This document shows, one piece after another, positions 1 through 19,203 of a stretch of 64,000 nt of DNA (position 1 is the first letter of the stretch; each line of letters begins with the position of its first letter). A model generated the notes under the pieces. The model searched no databases. It saw only the letters and a list, made by a program, of their open reading frames with translations, and was not told the DNA's origin. Origin of the DNA: Apostichopus japonicus (lineage: Eukaryota > Echinodermata > Holothuroidea > Aspidochirotida > Stichopodidae); assembly GCF_037975245.1 (NCBI RefSeq), contig NC_092572.1, forward strand, positions 14,572,269 through 14,636,268. Reading direction: 5' to 3'. The position numbers and the translations under genes were made by a program.

Positions 1-456
1 CGAATAATACTTTATAGTTTAAGGGAGAAAATTTACTACATATCTCTTGCAGATATACATTTGTCTATAAGTTTCCAACGGAGTATCCATTATGTTAAAA
101 AAAGTGTCGAGAGGTTGTTCATATTAATGATGAATAACCAGAAAATACAAACAACACCTCATAAAAGTGTTTATATATATTTTTATATATAGATATATAA
201 GTATAAATATATATATATTGGAAACAATTTGAAACAAGTAAAATTTGAAACCAATTTTAAGCCTCCAATTGTTTAACAGTGCGAACATGGCTGGACTATG
301 CTTTTTAGCTAGCGTGAACGTCTACATTAAATTCTAAAAGAAAAGAAGAAAAAAACATGGAATAACTGCTATTTAATTCTACTTACAATGTTTTAGGTTA
401 TTTAAAAACAAAACACTTTCAAAACATGACTAATTTTAGGTTTAATATCCACTTAC

Positions 457-5867
<5,411 letters not shown>

Positions 5868-6608
5868 TATTTATACAATGTATTTCTATCTGCAGAAAAA
5901 AAGCGCTTATCACCGAGTTACTGTGTAAATCATAGTCCTCACACTGTTGCGTTTGTATAAATCAATGTAGGAGTAATATGATTCAAAGGCCTTTAAGAAA
6001 TTATTGATGAATACGATGTCAAAAGCGAATTGAGTTTCAATATGTAACGATATACAGTAGGTGTAACTTCTTGCTCTTCCTTATATGTCATTCTGCTTTG
6101 TCATTTTACATAATACACACGTTTGATCTATATACACGTTTATGAATTATAGGAATGTTTCGTGCTAGCAAAGTGAAAGTTATCATGGATCATATAGTAT
6201 CAACCCTAAAAATGTCGGGTCATGCTAAGCAGGCAATGTAATAATGCTGATTAATTAATCATCCTGAACCATATATAATGTCAATATTTTCTTAGCATCT
6301 AATATTAGCAGCATATCCGTCTTATTATTTGAATTACATTCAGAGAACGTTATTAACTTATCAGCATAGTTATAGATTATGACAATGCAGGCATTAAGGC
6401 CTTGTGCTTACGAGATAAATATATCTGATGAAACATTTTTATTGTGTGTCTTTAGTTCATGGGTTGGTGATATATTCTAGAAGCTTATAGCAGTGAGATA
6501 TACTGCAGGTTTCTTCCTTTCACCTGTCATCTCTTTGCGCTCATTGGATAAGTAAGTATTGATAATTTAGTCATGCGATGGTTATTAATCATTACATTTT
6601 TAATGCAC
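5868..6608. other. Non-coding stretch upstream of the kinase-like gene
   Basis: This is the 5' flank of the minus-strand signal-peptide exon and probably contains its promoter. It aligns with about 16,260-16,680 in copy 2. I see no exon. Confidence 0.5.
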
Positions 6609-6616
6609 ACATGCAT

Positions 6617-8828
6617 CAGCGACGTAGCCAGGAATTTGAAAGGGGGGAGCACTTTTTGCGATTGATATGGATTTTCAAAGTTGTAGGCACGACTATCTGA
6701 GCGGAGCGCCACCATGGGTTGGCGCGGAGCGTACAAGAAAATTTTTGGTTTTACAAACCCCCCAGATGGCCGGAAACGGCCCTTCCCGAATGTTCATTCT
6801 GGTTCCCTGGCCTCTTGCTAACTTGAGACACCTCATTCAATATCACTTTTAAACCCAAAAAACAAACGAGTTAAAATAGTACGTAATTCAATAATACATA
6901 ATGTATTAAAATTAGCAAGGTACACAAGGGCGGCGGAAGCACTTTTAATCTGGGGGGGGGGGGGGGCACCGACGTCAAAGGGCACTTTGCAGATATTCGA
7001 TTGGACTGATGCAGCCTGATATTTAGTACCCTTTATAAATCTTATTGTATTATCTTATTTGCGTATACACATCACTCCATCAACGCCCCCCCCCCCCCCC
7101 CCCCCGTCTTAGTAGTCTTACTTTTTAACTTCTGATACTTGTAGATACAAAGATAGGCCAGAAATGTCTTTGATACAACCATAGCCAGTAATTTTCTTTG
7201 ATACAACTGTAGCTAGTAAATGTTTATCGAAAAGGCTGTTTTGGAACTTGGAACGCCGATCGTGACAACAACAGGCAACAAAGTGCTGCAGCTCTATACA
7301 TATAAAGTCTGTTAATCAACGATAGGCTTATTTGACTGTGGAATGTTCTCAACTGAAATTTTATCTGCGTAAACGGGTTCTTAAGTAGATGTTAAGAAAC
7401 TGACAAGATCGTATCCTAGTCTTTTTCGGCGGGTAGAGTATTGAATGAAACGGCACGCGATATGAATGACAGCCTAGATGACAGAAGAATAGGTCACCTA
7501 ATTTAGCCATAATCTTGCTACGTTCATTTCAATAGTTTTTCCTGTCTAGGCTCTTAAACTCGTCCAGCAAGCTTATGGATTTTGAATTATGGGTGTTTTA
7601 ATAAAAAAGATAACTTGGCCAAAAAAAGTGTAGGCCCGGGCCTACAGTGCTACATACTGGCTACGCCCCTGATAGTTCTAAATTAGGATTAGATCTCTTA
7701 CTGAAATATCGCTGACCTAATAAGGTGATCAAGAGTACAAGTTTTATGTAGAAAAAGGGCACATTTTTAACCTGAGGAAAAGTGGGGGGGGCACTTGCCC
7801 CCTGTGCCCCCGGTTCCGCCGCCCTTGAAGGTACATGTACAGAGTAGTCTTACTTTTCAACTTCTGATACTTGTGGATACAAAGATAGTCCAGAAATGTC
7901 TTTGATACAACTGTATAGCTAGTAAATGTTTAAGTTAGCCTAATAAGAGAAGGCGAGAGCTATCCGACGATTGCCATCTGATGAAAATTTCTCAAGTGTT
8001 TTCTCAACTGAAATATTATCTGCGTAAACGGGTTCTTAACTACATGTTAAAAAACTGACAAGATCGGATCCTATAGTCTTTTTCGGCGGGTAGAGTGTTG
8101 AATGAAACTATCGTGCTACATACTGGTTACGCCCTGATCATATGATATCATTATCAGCAGATTTTGTTTCCTGTTTAAATTCTTTTACATGTTCTTTTAC
8201 ATAATATATCAGAAAGACAAAGATAGTGCTCTTTTACAAGTTTTCCAGTAGGATGATTCTTGTTTATTGTCCAATGTCTGGACTTTAATACATTTGACGA
8301 ACTTAACTGATGGACAATATAAACTTTCATATTTTGTAATACAGCCAGATATGCAGTGGCCTAAAAACAAATATCGTTATCGCAGTGTATTAGCAGTGTA
8401 ATAATTATTTATAGGAAGTGCGTATCACGTACGATTGCTAGTTTAGCTTCATAACATGCTGTTCGTGCAACAACTTAGGACGACTCATTGAACGAACGTT
8501 GTCGACGTTGTTGTGCATACAGTTCGTGACATTCCATAGAGTGCGGTTAGGTAGGCAATATGTATTTTATTACGCAGTGGCCAACTGTAGGCTTGTAATT
8601 GGCTATAAGCTAAATTTAGCTAATTGCATCTGCCAAAGTAAGTAAGTAGTTGAATCAGTAGGCGTGAATGTTACTACGATTACAATCGAGTTAACGGAGC
8701 TGACGAGTATTCAAGATCAAAAGAGCACTGGCAAAATACCATGCTAAAAAAACGACAGTTTAAAAAAAAAATCGACACTGAAAGGGGGGAGCTATCGCTC
8801 CCCCTGCTCCCCCCTGGCTACGTCCCTG
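6617..8828. mobile_element. Non-autonomous hAT-like DNA transposon (outer element)
   Basis: The terminal inverted repeats read CAGCGACGTAGCCAGG on the left and CCTGGCTACGTCCCTG on the right. They are flanked by a perfect 8-bp target-site duplication, ACATGCAT, at 6,609-6,616 and 8,829-8,836. An 8-bp duplication with CAG-type ends is typical of the hAT superfamily. There is no transposase reading frame, so it depends on an autonomous partner. Copy 2 has no insertion near 16,700, so the element arrived after the tandem duplication. It is interrupted by a second element at 6,925-7,827. Confidence 0.88.
6925..7827. mobile_element. Second hAT-like element nested in the first
   Basis: The ends are CAAGGGCGGCGGAAG on the left and CCGCCGCCCTTG on the right. 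A perfect 8-bp target-site duplication, AAGGTACA, lies at 6,917-6,924 and 7,828-7,835. There is no open reading frame of note, and G and C homopolymer runs lie just inside the ends. Its interior, about 7,107-7,680, also resembles outer-element sequence at about 7,840-8,140 (shared phrases such as CTTCTGATACTTGT and AGTCTTTTTCGGCGGGTAGAG), so the two elements belong to related families or share a captured interior. Confidence 0.85.
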
Positions 8829-8836
8829 ACATGCAT

Positions 8837-9689
8837 TCAAAAGAAAGCAACGTTTCATGAAATTCCTCTCAAGTGACATCATGAAAAGTTCAAATTCAAC
8901 TTGTAGGTCTAGTACGACGCTCATAAATATGGGCAAAACACAGATTTACAGTCCCATAGATTATTCCGTCACATAGCTCATAATCTGTAAGGATATCTCC
9001 AAAAAATATGATTGTCTGACATAAGTTGACAAATTATGAGCATGACAATAAGGAAGATTGTTAAATCTGCAGTTTGGGCAAACATAATACAAACATTAAA
9101 AATATAAAGGAAGTTATTATTTCATAATTCCGTTTTGCAGTCGCCATAACTTCTCTATTACAGTAAATTACTATAAATGCACCTTATTATGTCACGTGAC
9201 CACGACATCAAACATAAGGGGGGTTGCACAGCTACATCGAATATCCTAGCCATACAAATAATACAACAATAACATGCCTAGCCTGAACTTTTAGCGTGAA
9301 GAAATCTTATCAAATAAGACTTTCACGAACTAACTACTTTATCAAATCAGATATAGGACTTAAAATACTGTTAAATATTTCTTATGCCCCAAATCAGGAC
9401 ATAAGCAATAAAATTTACGACACTGGGCCGTCGATTCAACTTTGGGCTGACTGTTGTCAGCGTAGTATCGCCGATATGGAATATTGCCAGTTTAAAACAT
9501 GAACAGCGCCCTTTGTTAGTGGAAACGATCTGCCGGAGCAAGTGATTCCGCTTCGATAGTCGCAGATATTAGCATTGCAACAAAGTTACGCAAATTTTGT
9601 TCTAATAAAGTTAGTGTATTGATTAATAACGACTCCATGAGAACTGTATGCGATGCCTGTTATATTTCTATTTGTCTGTATTTTCTGTT
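8837..9689. other. Non-coding stretch
   Basis: This sequence resumes the alignment with copy 2 (about 16,780 onward) after the hAT insertion. I see no supportable exon on either strand. Confidence 0.5.
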
Positions 9690-10336
9690 AGAGGTAAGAT
9701 TCTCTAGCAGGTAACATTTTCCGCAGGTAAAGTCTGATATACTTTAAGCAAACAGCCGTACCATGTATTGAAAACACTGAGACATAGTTTGCTGCACATT
9801 GGGACTTGACTATGGAGCTTGACTTGATCGTAAATATGACTACTATCGTGTTCCCATAGTACCGTTGCATCTGTACATAGTCTAGTTTCACCAACAACTG
9901 CTGGTATCTCAGTATCTCCATGCTGGTCAGCTGTAGTTTTAAATGCCAAATATGAAATCAATAGAAAAGTTTACTCCATGATTTGAGGAGGTGTTTGAAA
10001 AGTATGCAAACAAAGCAAAAGATAACATATTCAATAAATCTTTCTAATGTGTTGACATCCCGACTGGTACAAATGATTGATTGTCGAAACAGAATGTTAC
10101 CTATACTCAGGTACCAACAATTAAAACCTTGTTTTCCAATGTGAATAAAATGCCGTTTATTACAAAATCAAACTGTTCAACATTGACTTTTGTCACCTTG
10201 TGGACACATATAATAGACAGCAGTAGGTTTACTGTAATGTTCAGAAATATTAGTCACCTAACATTGAGTACGTTGAGGCTAACACATATAAGAAACAATT
10301 CCCACACAAAAAACCGAAACAATAACGTAGGTCTAT
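9690..10336 (-). pseudogene. Decayed signal-peptide and Ig V-type exons (copy 1)
   Basis: Minus-strand remnants of a receptor 5' end. The signal-peptide exon equivalent lies at 10,336-10,258: its start codon is ATA where copy 2 has ATG, and its donor reads GTGACT. The Ig exon equivalent starts at an intact acceptor (exon base 9,930) and keeps the motif EIPAVVG and the core Trp codon TGG. It has lost about 24 nt around the first Ig cysteine and is then frameshifted, with the second-cysteine end unrecognisable. Copy 2 at 18,175-19,203 is far better preserved. A single-exon open frame here (minus strand, 9,961 to 9,704) is the out-of-frame residue of this exon. Confidence 0.7.
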
Positions 10337-13300
10337 TAATTTAAGGAGTCAAAAATGGATTAAAAGGGACCATCAATGTCCATTTAACATTGACTTAAGT
10401 ATCTGAACCATCCCGCTGAAGGAAGAAGCTAGCTCTCCTATTGTTACTAGAAGACAGTTTGAGATTATTCTTTCTTTCACTGACAAGCTTTTGTTTTCTT
10501 TATAGCTTTATCAACGTAATGCTATCATTGCTTCTTTTTTTCTTAATTAATTATTACTTACATTAGCTTTGCGTGGCAACTGATATATAAAACCTTCCTT
10601 TTCAACGTTAACTTTTATTAACGGGCAGCGCCCGCTATAGATTATACGTGCAATGACTGGTAATGTACTACGGTATTTGTCGGCAGGATATTTTAGAAGG
10701 CAGGAAGTATCTATCATAGTAATATCAGACATGTGGCACTGCAACACAACATATATCACGTCATTTAACAAGTTATGTGGAATCAATAAACAACGCCATG
10801 CTTCACAATCCCTGCAAGCATTGGCTGTGGTCACATGTGTACCACCTTCTGATCCCCTGCAAATATAGCATGAGTAGAGCTACTATAGAGATGTTGTAAA
10901 GTAGAGATAGTATGTTATAAAGGCCGTGGTTTGGCTCTGGGGTCTTGGGAGCCTATAGTACACCTATAGTGGAGTCTGTAATAAAATGTTACTAATAGCC
11001 AGAAGTTGAACAAGGGAGGGTGTACAGGCTCTACCCCCCCCCCACCCCCTAAAATTATCAGCTGTATAGCACACTGATAGAGAGCGTTTCGCTTTAATTT
11101 TTTTAATTGGCATTATCAACATAAATCACCATCAAATGTGAGTAGAGACCTCTCATGAAATGTAATAGAAAGTTACCTTATGAACTATTAACTTGATTAT
11201 ACTATCATAAAATAATTGTAACAACTGATGTGAAACTAAAATTAATGAGCTAAATCGACATAACTAAAAAACAGTAACATGTTTTATTAATAAAAACCTT
11301 CAGTTTCACTTTCAATATTCAGTTTTCTGTGCAATGGCATGTGATAAAGTACAATGTGATAGTGTATAGTACTTTAGGTCTAGTATGGTTAGGTCTAGTA
11401 GGATGTATACATATTATATATATAAGATATTTTTAAATGTTAACGTGAAGTGTAACAACACAAAATGTAGTAACCTGTATCAATCAGCGTAACAATGTCT
11501 GTTCTGAAAAGTAACAGGAATTAACATAAATACAAGTGGTGTCATCTATTGGGCTAAAAAAAGGTTTCAGAGAGGCTTAACATGGAGCAAGTATTTTAAC
11601 TGATAATGTAATAACTATCGATAATGTAATACGACTGATAATATAAAAACGCAGAACGTAAAGTTGCGTTGTGATTCTTTGCCGAATAGCCATTTTGTGT
11701 CATAACAAGAAACGTGAGATTATCATGAGTAATCATGATTAAAGCAGAAATGGCCAAATATTGATCATATTGATACATATACAGTTATCTTTGTTAATCT
11801 ATATGATGTAATAAACAAAACGAATTATTTATTAGGCCCAAACGGTCTGGATTGTAGCGGTTTGGGGTTTAGAAATGAATCAGCCGAATCTTACCTGGTT
11901 CAAGAAAATCAGCTGAGAGGTGACTACAGTTTTAAGTTACGGTAAGGATTTGCCGTTAACTTGGAGGGAAGGGGTTGGGGCCTGGGGGTGGAATGATGGT
12001 ATGGATGGTTTAATGAGGAAAGGATTTGCATTCGTTGCCATTATAGGAGAGGTGGTAACTTATGAGCAAATAACGGGGCTACGTTAACATGAGGTTAAGG
12101 TCAACAGGTGGCCAGGTCGTAGTCAATGGGAGGCCGCCCGCCCAATAACGGAAACATAGATAGAGAAATATGACAGTTCTCTTCCGCCCCTTCAATCGAA
12201 TCTTTTACTCCATCCTTTAATCTTTTACTCTGGGGCGGCCCTAGGAATTGGAGAATTTAGACGGCTCGTTGGACTGAGATTTGTTGAATACAGAATCACC
12301 ATGTTATTCAACGTCATGGTGAGGGCAGCTGTTGCTTGTTTCGCTATCTAACATATCACCCCCCCCCCCCTTTCCTTACATGCGTATAATTGTATAGTGT
12401 TCACCAAAAGTGGTTCCCTTGTTGATTTAGGGACCTGGAGTGTCAACCCTGATACTGTACAGCATCAGCTTGATGAAATAATCTTCCAATGGTAGTACAC
12501 ATGTGAATGTATTCCACCTCTCCCAGAATCCTCTCCGTTTCAATTTTTCAACTGGACGTAGAGGTATTCCCACCCCCCCCCCCTAATTTGTTCACACTTT
12601 TAACGAAGACACTTTACTAAGAGCATATTTTTCCCAGGTACAAACACAGGTTTCCAAATATGACAAACTACGCCAACACAACAAACCCCCTACGTCTGTT
12701 GCTATTTGTCATTGGATACGGCTTAGCCTACGTGGATTTTATGTGAGAGGGTGATTTTAGAGATTTTGTTGGGGATGAAATGTGTTTGATTGAGCATATT
12801 TCAATTTTTCTTTATCGCGTCAGAAGTTAGGGACGTTATTTGATATGAAATCATTTCTTAGACTGCATCATATGTTGGCATAAACAGCGGGCCAAACACA
12901 CCTATCTACTATAGATTGAAACAAAATAGATGGTTCTTGCAAAAGGTTTTATTATCTAAACATATATATAGTTCGCGAAAATAAGTATTTTTAGCCACGG
13001 GTATCGTTCGCTGTTCACCTTTATACTCATACTCAACAGCAGTGGACGATGGACATCAAACATATATTATTAGTGAAACTCATCTAAACTAAAGTGAGTT
13101 TGCTTGCGTACTGCACCGCCCACCGAATTCTTCGTAGTCAAGTTGGAACGCAGTCTCGAAAACTGGGCAGATGAGTCAAAGAAAAATATACAAATATACA
13201 AGTAAAATGTCCGGAACCGTTCCGATATTAAGTTACCGATACGTTCTTCAAGGCAGAACACAATTACCATTCCATGATGCATAAATTCATGATTCCTCAC

Positions 13301-14897
13301 ACAAATGTCACTTTCAATAAAAATCACATATAGGAAGTACACACTTGGGCTGTACTGAAGTAAACGATTACAACTCCCGCTGACCAACTACTTTCCGACC
13401 TTTGCGTCTTCTCCCAGATAAAAACAAATCAATTCTTTTTCCCGTGCAGCTTGCATAGCTGAGCGCGGTGACCCCTTTTTAGAGTTTTGATGTCGGCCGA
13501 CGCGCATGAATGCAGGAAGCGGGTTCTTTGTTATTCGGAGAAACTAGTTAAGGGCGCCAAACAAAGTTGGAACTCTGGAGCCTGAGTCGGGGAAATCAAA
13601 GTAAGATCAATGCATACCCCGAGCTCAGCATAAAGCTCAATCAAAATAATAACAACTTAACAAATCGAAATCTGCTAGATTTTTCGGCCAAATTTCTGTA
13701 ACAGTACGGTACTGGCAACATGGAATGCGCGGGCTACTTTGTCGAGATCTTCTATTCACAAACAACAAAATGTCTGATTTGAAAACAACGCAAGACCGCA
13801 TACGTCAAATCAGTGCTCGAGGATTGATTTAGTGGGTATGGGGAGATTTGAGACGTAACACAAAAGAAAAGTCTTAAGTTTGTTCTGTCAGTGATTGATT
13901 TCTTTAGCCGGTATCAATAGTCGGTTACTCTTAAACTGAAGTTAAGTTCCCATGTGGCACCAGAGCTTACCGGAAAATAATATGGAACGTGAAAAGATCA
14001 TAAGGTTAACATCATGATCATATCATTTATAACAAAAAAGATTTGATTTGATGTTTCACTCGTTTATGACATCATTCAATAAAAGATGAGAGTACAAATA
14101 AATTTAAGTATCATAATTGAATGACATGCGGATTTGCCGTTCTATAGCACTGATTCTTCTCCGCAGAGAACTACGGAATTCCACTCTATCAATTTAAATT
14201 TAAAGAAATATTTGCTATTGAGGTACAATTTTTAAGAAAATTTGATACCATATTTATGCAAAGACGTATGATAGCCACCAAAGGTCCTGTCGTAGGTTAG
14301 GCTAAATAAACGCGTAATAATACATCAACTATTGTTAACAGTGATCGTGTTTTTTATATTGACGTTAATCCAGTGTTACATGCATTTATTAACAGTTAAT
14401 ACATAATTGTTGTCAAACTTGACCCTAACCCTAACAAACATTATCAATGTGTTAGTCTAAACATAACGCTGTAAAAGCGTACTGCTTTAAAAGTACTGAC
14501 ATATCTCGTAAGGGCAGTAAAAACCACTCCATCCAATTTCCGATATCCCAAAAATATTTTTTATCGGTTTTTTTCACATATAAACGCAATCTTAGGAACG
14601 ACGACAGTAACATAAACTCATTAAAAGGTTACAATAAAAACTGCATAAAGACTAGGTAAACCATGCATAACTTAATAATTTTATGGTGTTAAAAGTGTAG
14701 TGAAAGAAAGTTTCATCGTTATCTCTGAAACAACGAGCCAAATAATTAAATCGTCTGCAATATCTGTCATAGAGTTGTGTTACAAGGACTATGTATCCCC
14801 ATTAAAAAGGCATTTACTCTAGATCACTTATCCAATTAAAGTTAAAACACGACGATGTTGTTCTTTCAGAATTAGATCATTTTCTTTCACGTTTACA

Positions 14898-16260
14898 CAA
14901 TATCTTGTAACAGGCGGATCCCAGTTCCTGCTTTCTTGTCTAAAAAAATGAATAATCGAGAGGTTATAATTTTACTAAAAGTAATGCGAACAAATAGATA
15001 CTTATAAAGTTTATTTCTTATAAGGCGACCTTCTTTGTATGATGAAATCGTGTTGAACGTCATGTCTCTATCATAGCTGTTGATACAAAAGCTTCATATC
15101 AATCTATCTATAATAATTAACAACTTTCGGTTTGTCTTATTTATTAGTTTCTTGGAATATTTACACAAAGCAGTGTGTAATCGTGTATAGCAGATGACGC
15201 TCTGCCTATAGTGCTTAAGTTTAGTTCTAATCAAAGTTAATCATTAAAAGCTAACTATTCTTTTCTTAATTGATGGTTTAACTGATGACAAAGTGCCGAT
15301 TCTTGGTCGATGAAACTTAAATAAACAGGAATCACAAAAAAGTGTTTATCGACAACCGACATAACCCAATATGTAGTTCCTTACAGCGTTGTCATAATGC
15401 AAGGTGTTCCATAATGACCATATCTAAATCTCGCTGAGGTCACTAACGAGATAACCAGATCACCTTTCCTTTGTTTTTTAAACCCTGCAACCGGAACATT
15501 CCCATGTTATTTACTACCATATATCCAAGCGATGACAAAGAAATTGCGAGAAACAAAATTCATAGTAGCCCTTTGTTCAATTCAATAACGTGAGAACATT
15601 CGTCCTGGTGTTAAGTTTTGTCAAAGTAAAGGAAACTTATAGGTTTTCTTTTAAATTCCTTAACATCTTTAAAAGTCACTACAGTGTTGCACACAAGATT
15701 ATTATAACTTCGAACAACTTTACTACTTTTGTGTACGTTTTTTCCCCTTCAAATTCATGTAGCTAATATGGCTCTTACAGGAATAATCTTAGACGTAGTC
15801 AGCCATTGGATAATTTATCTTCTTATATTACCACAGTGTCGCATACTGTCAGATTAAATTCAACGAGCCTTACATTACATTTCTTTTATCTATCTCAAGC
15901 ATCAAGCAAAAATCATGGCAAATATTCCATTGCATTGTAATCATATTCAAATTTGATCTTAAAAGAAGAATTTAAATACGTGACGGTGTACCAAATCGGA
16001 CCGACGTCGAATATGCTCATCTACTTTTTTTTACATATCAAATATACACAATCGACACATTAATGAAAGTAGACCTTAAATCCAGTGAGTACTTACCAAA
16101 GATTATACATGATATTCCAAAACTGTCCAATTAATGTCAAAATGTGCTACACTACAGTATTACACTACTCAAGTGAAAATGATAACAAATCAGTATGAGA
16201 GATAAGAGTGGAGAGATAAGATATAAGCTGTCCAGGTCCAGCTGAATTATTGATACACTT
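14898..16260 (-). pseudogene. Remnants of kinase-like receptor exons in copy 2
   Basis: These are copy-2 counterparts of left-hand gene sequences. One is a juxtamembrane-like block at about 14,944-14,905 (it retains ACAAGAAAGCAGGAACTGG but its donor GT is now AT). The other is the signal-peptide exon near 16,250-16,206, where CTGGACAGCTT is kept but the ATG is lost. The transmembrane exon is deleted and the kinase exons were never included, because the unit starts downstream of them. Nothing here can be translated as a receptor. Confidence 0.45.
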
Positions 16261-18174
16261 TTATAATTCATAAGAATTTTCGTGCTAGCAAATTAAAAGT
16301 GATGGTTTATAAATTGTCAATCCCAAAATTATCAGAGTCCATGCTAAGCACGTAATATAAAAATGTTGATATATTAATCACCAGAAGCCATATATAATAT
16401 CAATATTTTCTGAGCATTAATAATAGCATCATCTCCGTCTTATTATATGTGTTAACTTCAAAGAACGTAATCACCATATCGACATACTTATAAATAAGGC
16501 CAAAGCATACATCAAGGCCTTGTGCTTACGCGATGAATAAAACTTTAAAATTTTATTTGATGATTTAGTTTGAGATTTGCTCAGACATTCGACAAGTTTG
16601 TAGTAGTTTTCTTCCGTTCACGTTTCATCTGTTTTTCTCGTTAGATAAGTACACTTTTATATGTAAGTGATATGATTGTTACAAATCATATAGATCATGT
16701 ACATGTATAGCTTCTTTGTTAAAGAAATAACTTTCCGGGAGTGTTTTCTGATCATGATGTCACACAAGGTTCAGCTTGACTCAAAAGAAAGCAACTTAGG
16801 ACATTTCAAACGTTTTTATGAATTCCCTTTCAAATAACATCCTGAAAATTTAAAATTGTAACATTGATCTAAAAAACATAGTACAATATACACTCTCCAT
16901 AAGAAACCTCAAGGGGAATGATAATCACCGTCAATCAAACAAAACATAAAATAAAAAAGCATTGCTTTAATTTGACAACCTGTACCTTGGTAGCAAATGA
17001 TGGTATCACAATGACAACAAACTACATAGCTAGCGAAAAAGGGTGGCATGTGAGAAAATAACGAAGATTTTGAGTTATGGTGGTTTCCCTAATCTAAGCT
17101 AAACTAATTTCATTTTTTTTTATCAATGTTATACAAAAAAAATGGAACTTGAAACCATTATGTTACGACGTATGATCATACTGAAATGAAAACTGAGCAG
17201 TTTCGATAGAATGGTCTTACATTGAAAGTTTTTTTTATGTAAAAAAATATACGTTCTCTTCCAAAATTTCTTTCGCGTTGAACACATGTCAAAACTTAAC
17301 AATTAATGTTACGTCAATCTGCCCAGAAAATATATTAAGAACACATTCATAACGTTCCCTATATGGAATTAACGTTTCAGACCCTTGCAACTGGCCTCAG
17401 CCTACGTATTGCAAGCAATAAAGACAAATAGAAAATAAAATAACACTAATTTACTTATTTTTCCTAAATTAAAATTCATCAACATGATAAATACTTCAAC
17501 TTGTTAATAGAATAAGCATATTTGCTATGCCTCAACAACTGTATGTTGCTTAATCGTAAACTTTTTCACCTCCGCATACATTACGATGGCTATTGAACAT
17601 ACGTGAAATTTGCAAATGAAGCTAAAACATAGTATATCACTTTTAGAATAGCTAGCATATGTTCAGTACTTTCTTCTCGTACGGAAAGTAAAAAAATACG
17701 GTGCTACACTACAGTAAAGAAAATGTTCTATGCTACAAAAAAGGATATTTAGTACTAATATCGAATCCTTCGCTCGTCCTTGAATTACCAGAACGTACAG
17801 TATGTTTTTTTTATATTAAATTTATATAAAGTTTAGGAGATGTAACACCGTCAAGTGATCCAGCCAGTATAATCGTAGATATACCTTGCAATAATGCTAC
17901 CATTTTCCAGTAAGTTAGTCCAATTAGGCACTAATTTATCAACGGCACCATGGAAATTCCATGTCATGCCTGTCATTTTTAAGTTTTACTATTTTCAGTG
18001 AAAGGTAAGATTACCATGCCATTAACAAAACTCTTAGTTAAACAAAATAATGGTGGATTTTTGGGGGGCGTTTTGCCGCCATTCATTTTTTTAATTAAAT
18101 GATGCGTTAGAGAAATAAACCGTATATAATAAGAATCATTGAATTCTGTAGTCAATTGTGAGAATACAACTGAC

Positions 18175-19203
18175 CTTGGACGTTAAGTATTCTACTTGTT
18201 TTGGTTTTTCCAGAGACTGGTCCGAAAACAATACAGGTGTATTTCCCAGCGTCTCCGCATGTAACATCTGATATTTTTAACCAAGCAGCCGTACCGTCGT
18301 TTGAAAACATTGAGGCATATTTTACATTTAGATTGTTAGTTAACTCTGGAACTCGAGTTGATCGTAAGATAGGACTACCATCGTGTTCTCAAAGTATCGT
18401 CACATCTGTAGTGCGGAATGTTAGTACACAGTCTATTCTGGCAGTTCCACCAACAATTGCCGGTATCTCAATGTTGTCTTGTTGGACAGCTAATAGTCAT
18501 ATGCAAAATAAGATATCGATTGAAAAATTACTCTATGATATAACGATATTTGTAAAGTATACAAGCAAAACAAAAGTCAAAATATTTCCAATATATCCTA
18601 TACTAATGCGCTGCACACCAACACCGTAACTCCCCTGCTGGTATAAACGATCGTTTGCCAAAGCATAATATTAACTATACTCAGGAAGACAAATAAAAAC
18701 ATTGAATCTGTCTTCAAATGTTAAGAAATGTCGTTACTCTTTATAAACACGTATTGTGTTATAAGAATATTTAAGGGCTCTACACTTTATTTTATACCCT
18801 GTTGACCTAAATATTTATTGGATTGCTTGGATAGTATTCATGAGACATTGCCTAATTGGTAAACAGACCAATGTCGCATTAAAATAGATGTAAGTTGTGA
18901 ATAAGGTCGGAATACTCATGCCGATATGTGCAGTTGTCCTACTGATTGGTGGTGATAAATTTAAACATTTAACTTAGCAATGCCCTAATAAATTTCTGAA
19001 ACATCTAAACGGATAATACTTTCTTTAATAATTTGAAGGACTTAACTTTTAATCTTTTATCAAAACCTTCCTCTACTGACATAACAAAAACACATTTTGT
19101 GTCACGTTAACTGTAATGTTCAGAACTATTACTCACCTGGCGAGGAGTACGTTGCGGCCGACATACCCGTCGCAAAAGAAACCAAAAACAATAGTAGGTC
19201 CAT
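18175..19203 (-). pseudogene. Receptor 5' end: intact signal exon and Ig V exon with one stop codon
   Basis: Exon 1 is 19,203-19,137: a clean signal peptide starting MDLLLFLVSFATG, donor CAG/GTGAGT, phase 1. Exon 2 is 18,489-18,175: acceptor ATTAG, donor CAAG/GTCAGT, 315 nt, phase 1-1. It encodes a V-type Ig domain with both cysteines (RIDCVL and KYTCIV) and the DAGKYTC motif. A TGA at 18,391-18,389 replaces the core tryptophan; the otherwise more decayed copy 1 still has TGG there. No further exon is visible downstream, so this is a pseudogene or a truncated soluble remnant. A long open frame on the plus strand here is only the antisense shadow of this exon. Confidence 0.75.

Noticed and set aside
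18201-18629. 142-residue plus-strand open frame
   Set aside because: It is the antisense of the minus-strand Ig V exon, whose splice sites, cysteines and copy-1 homologue all support the other strand.
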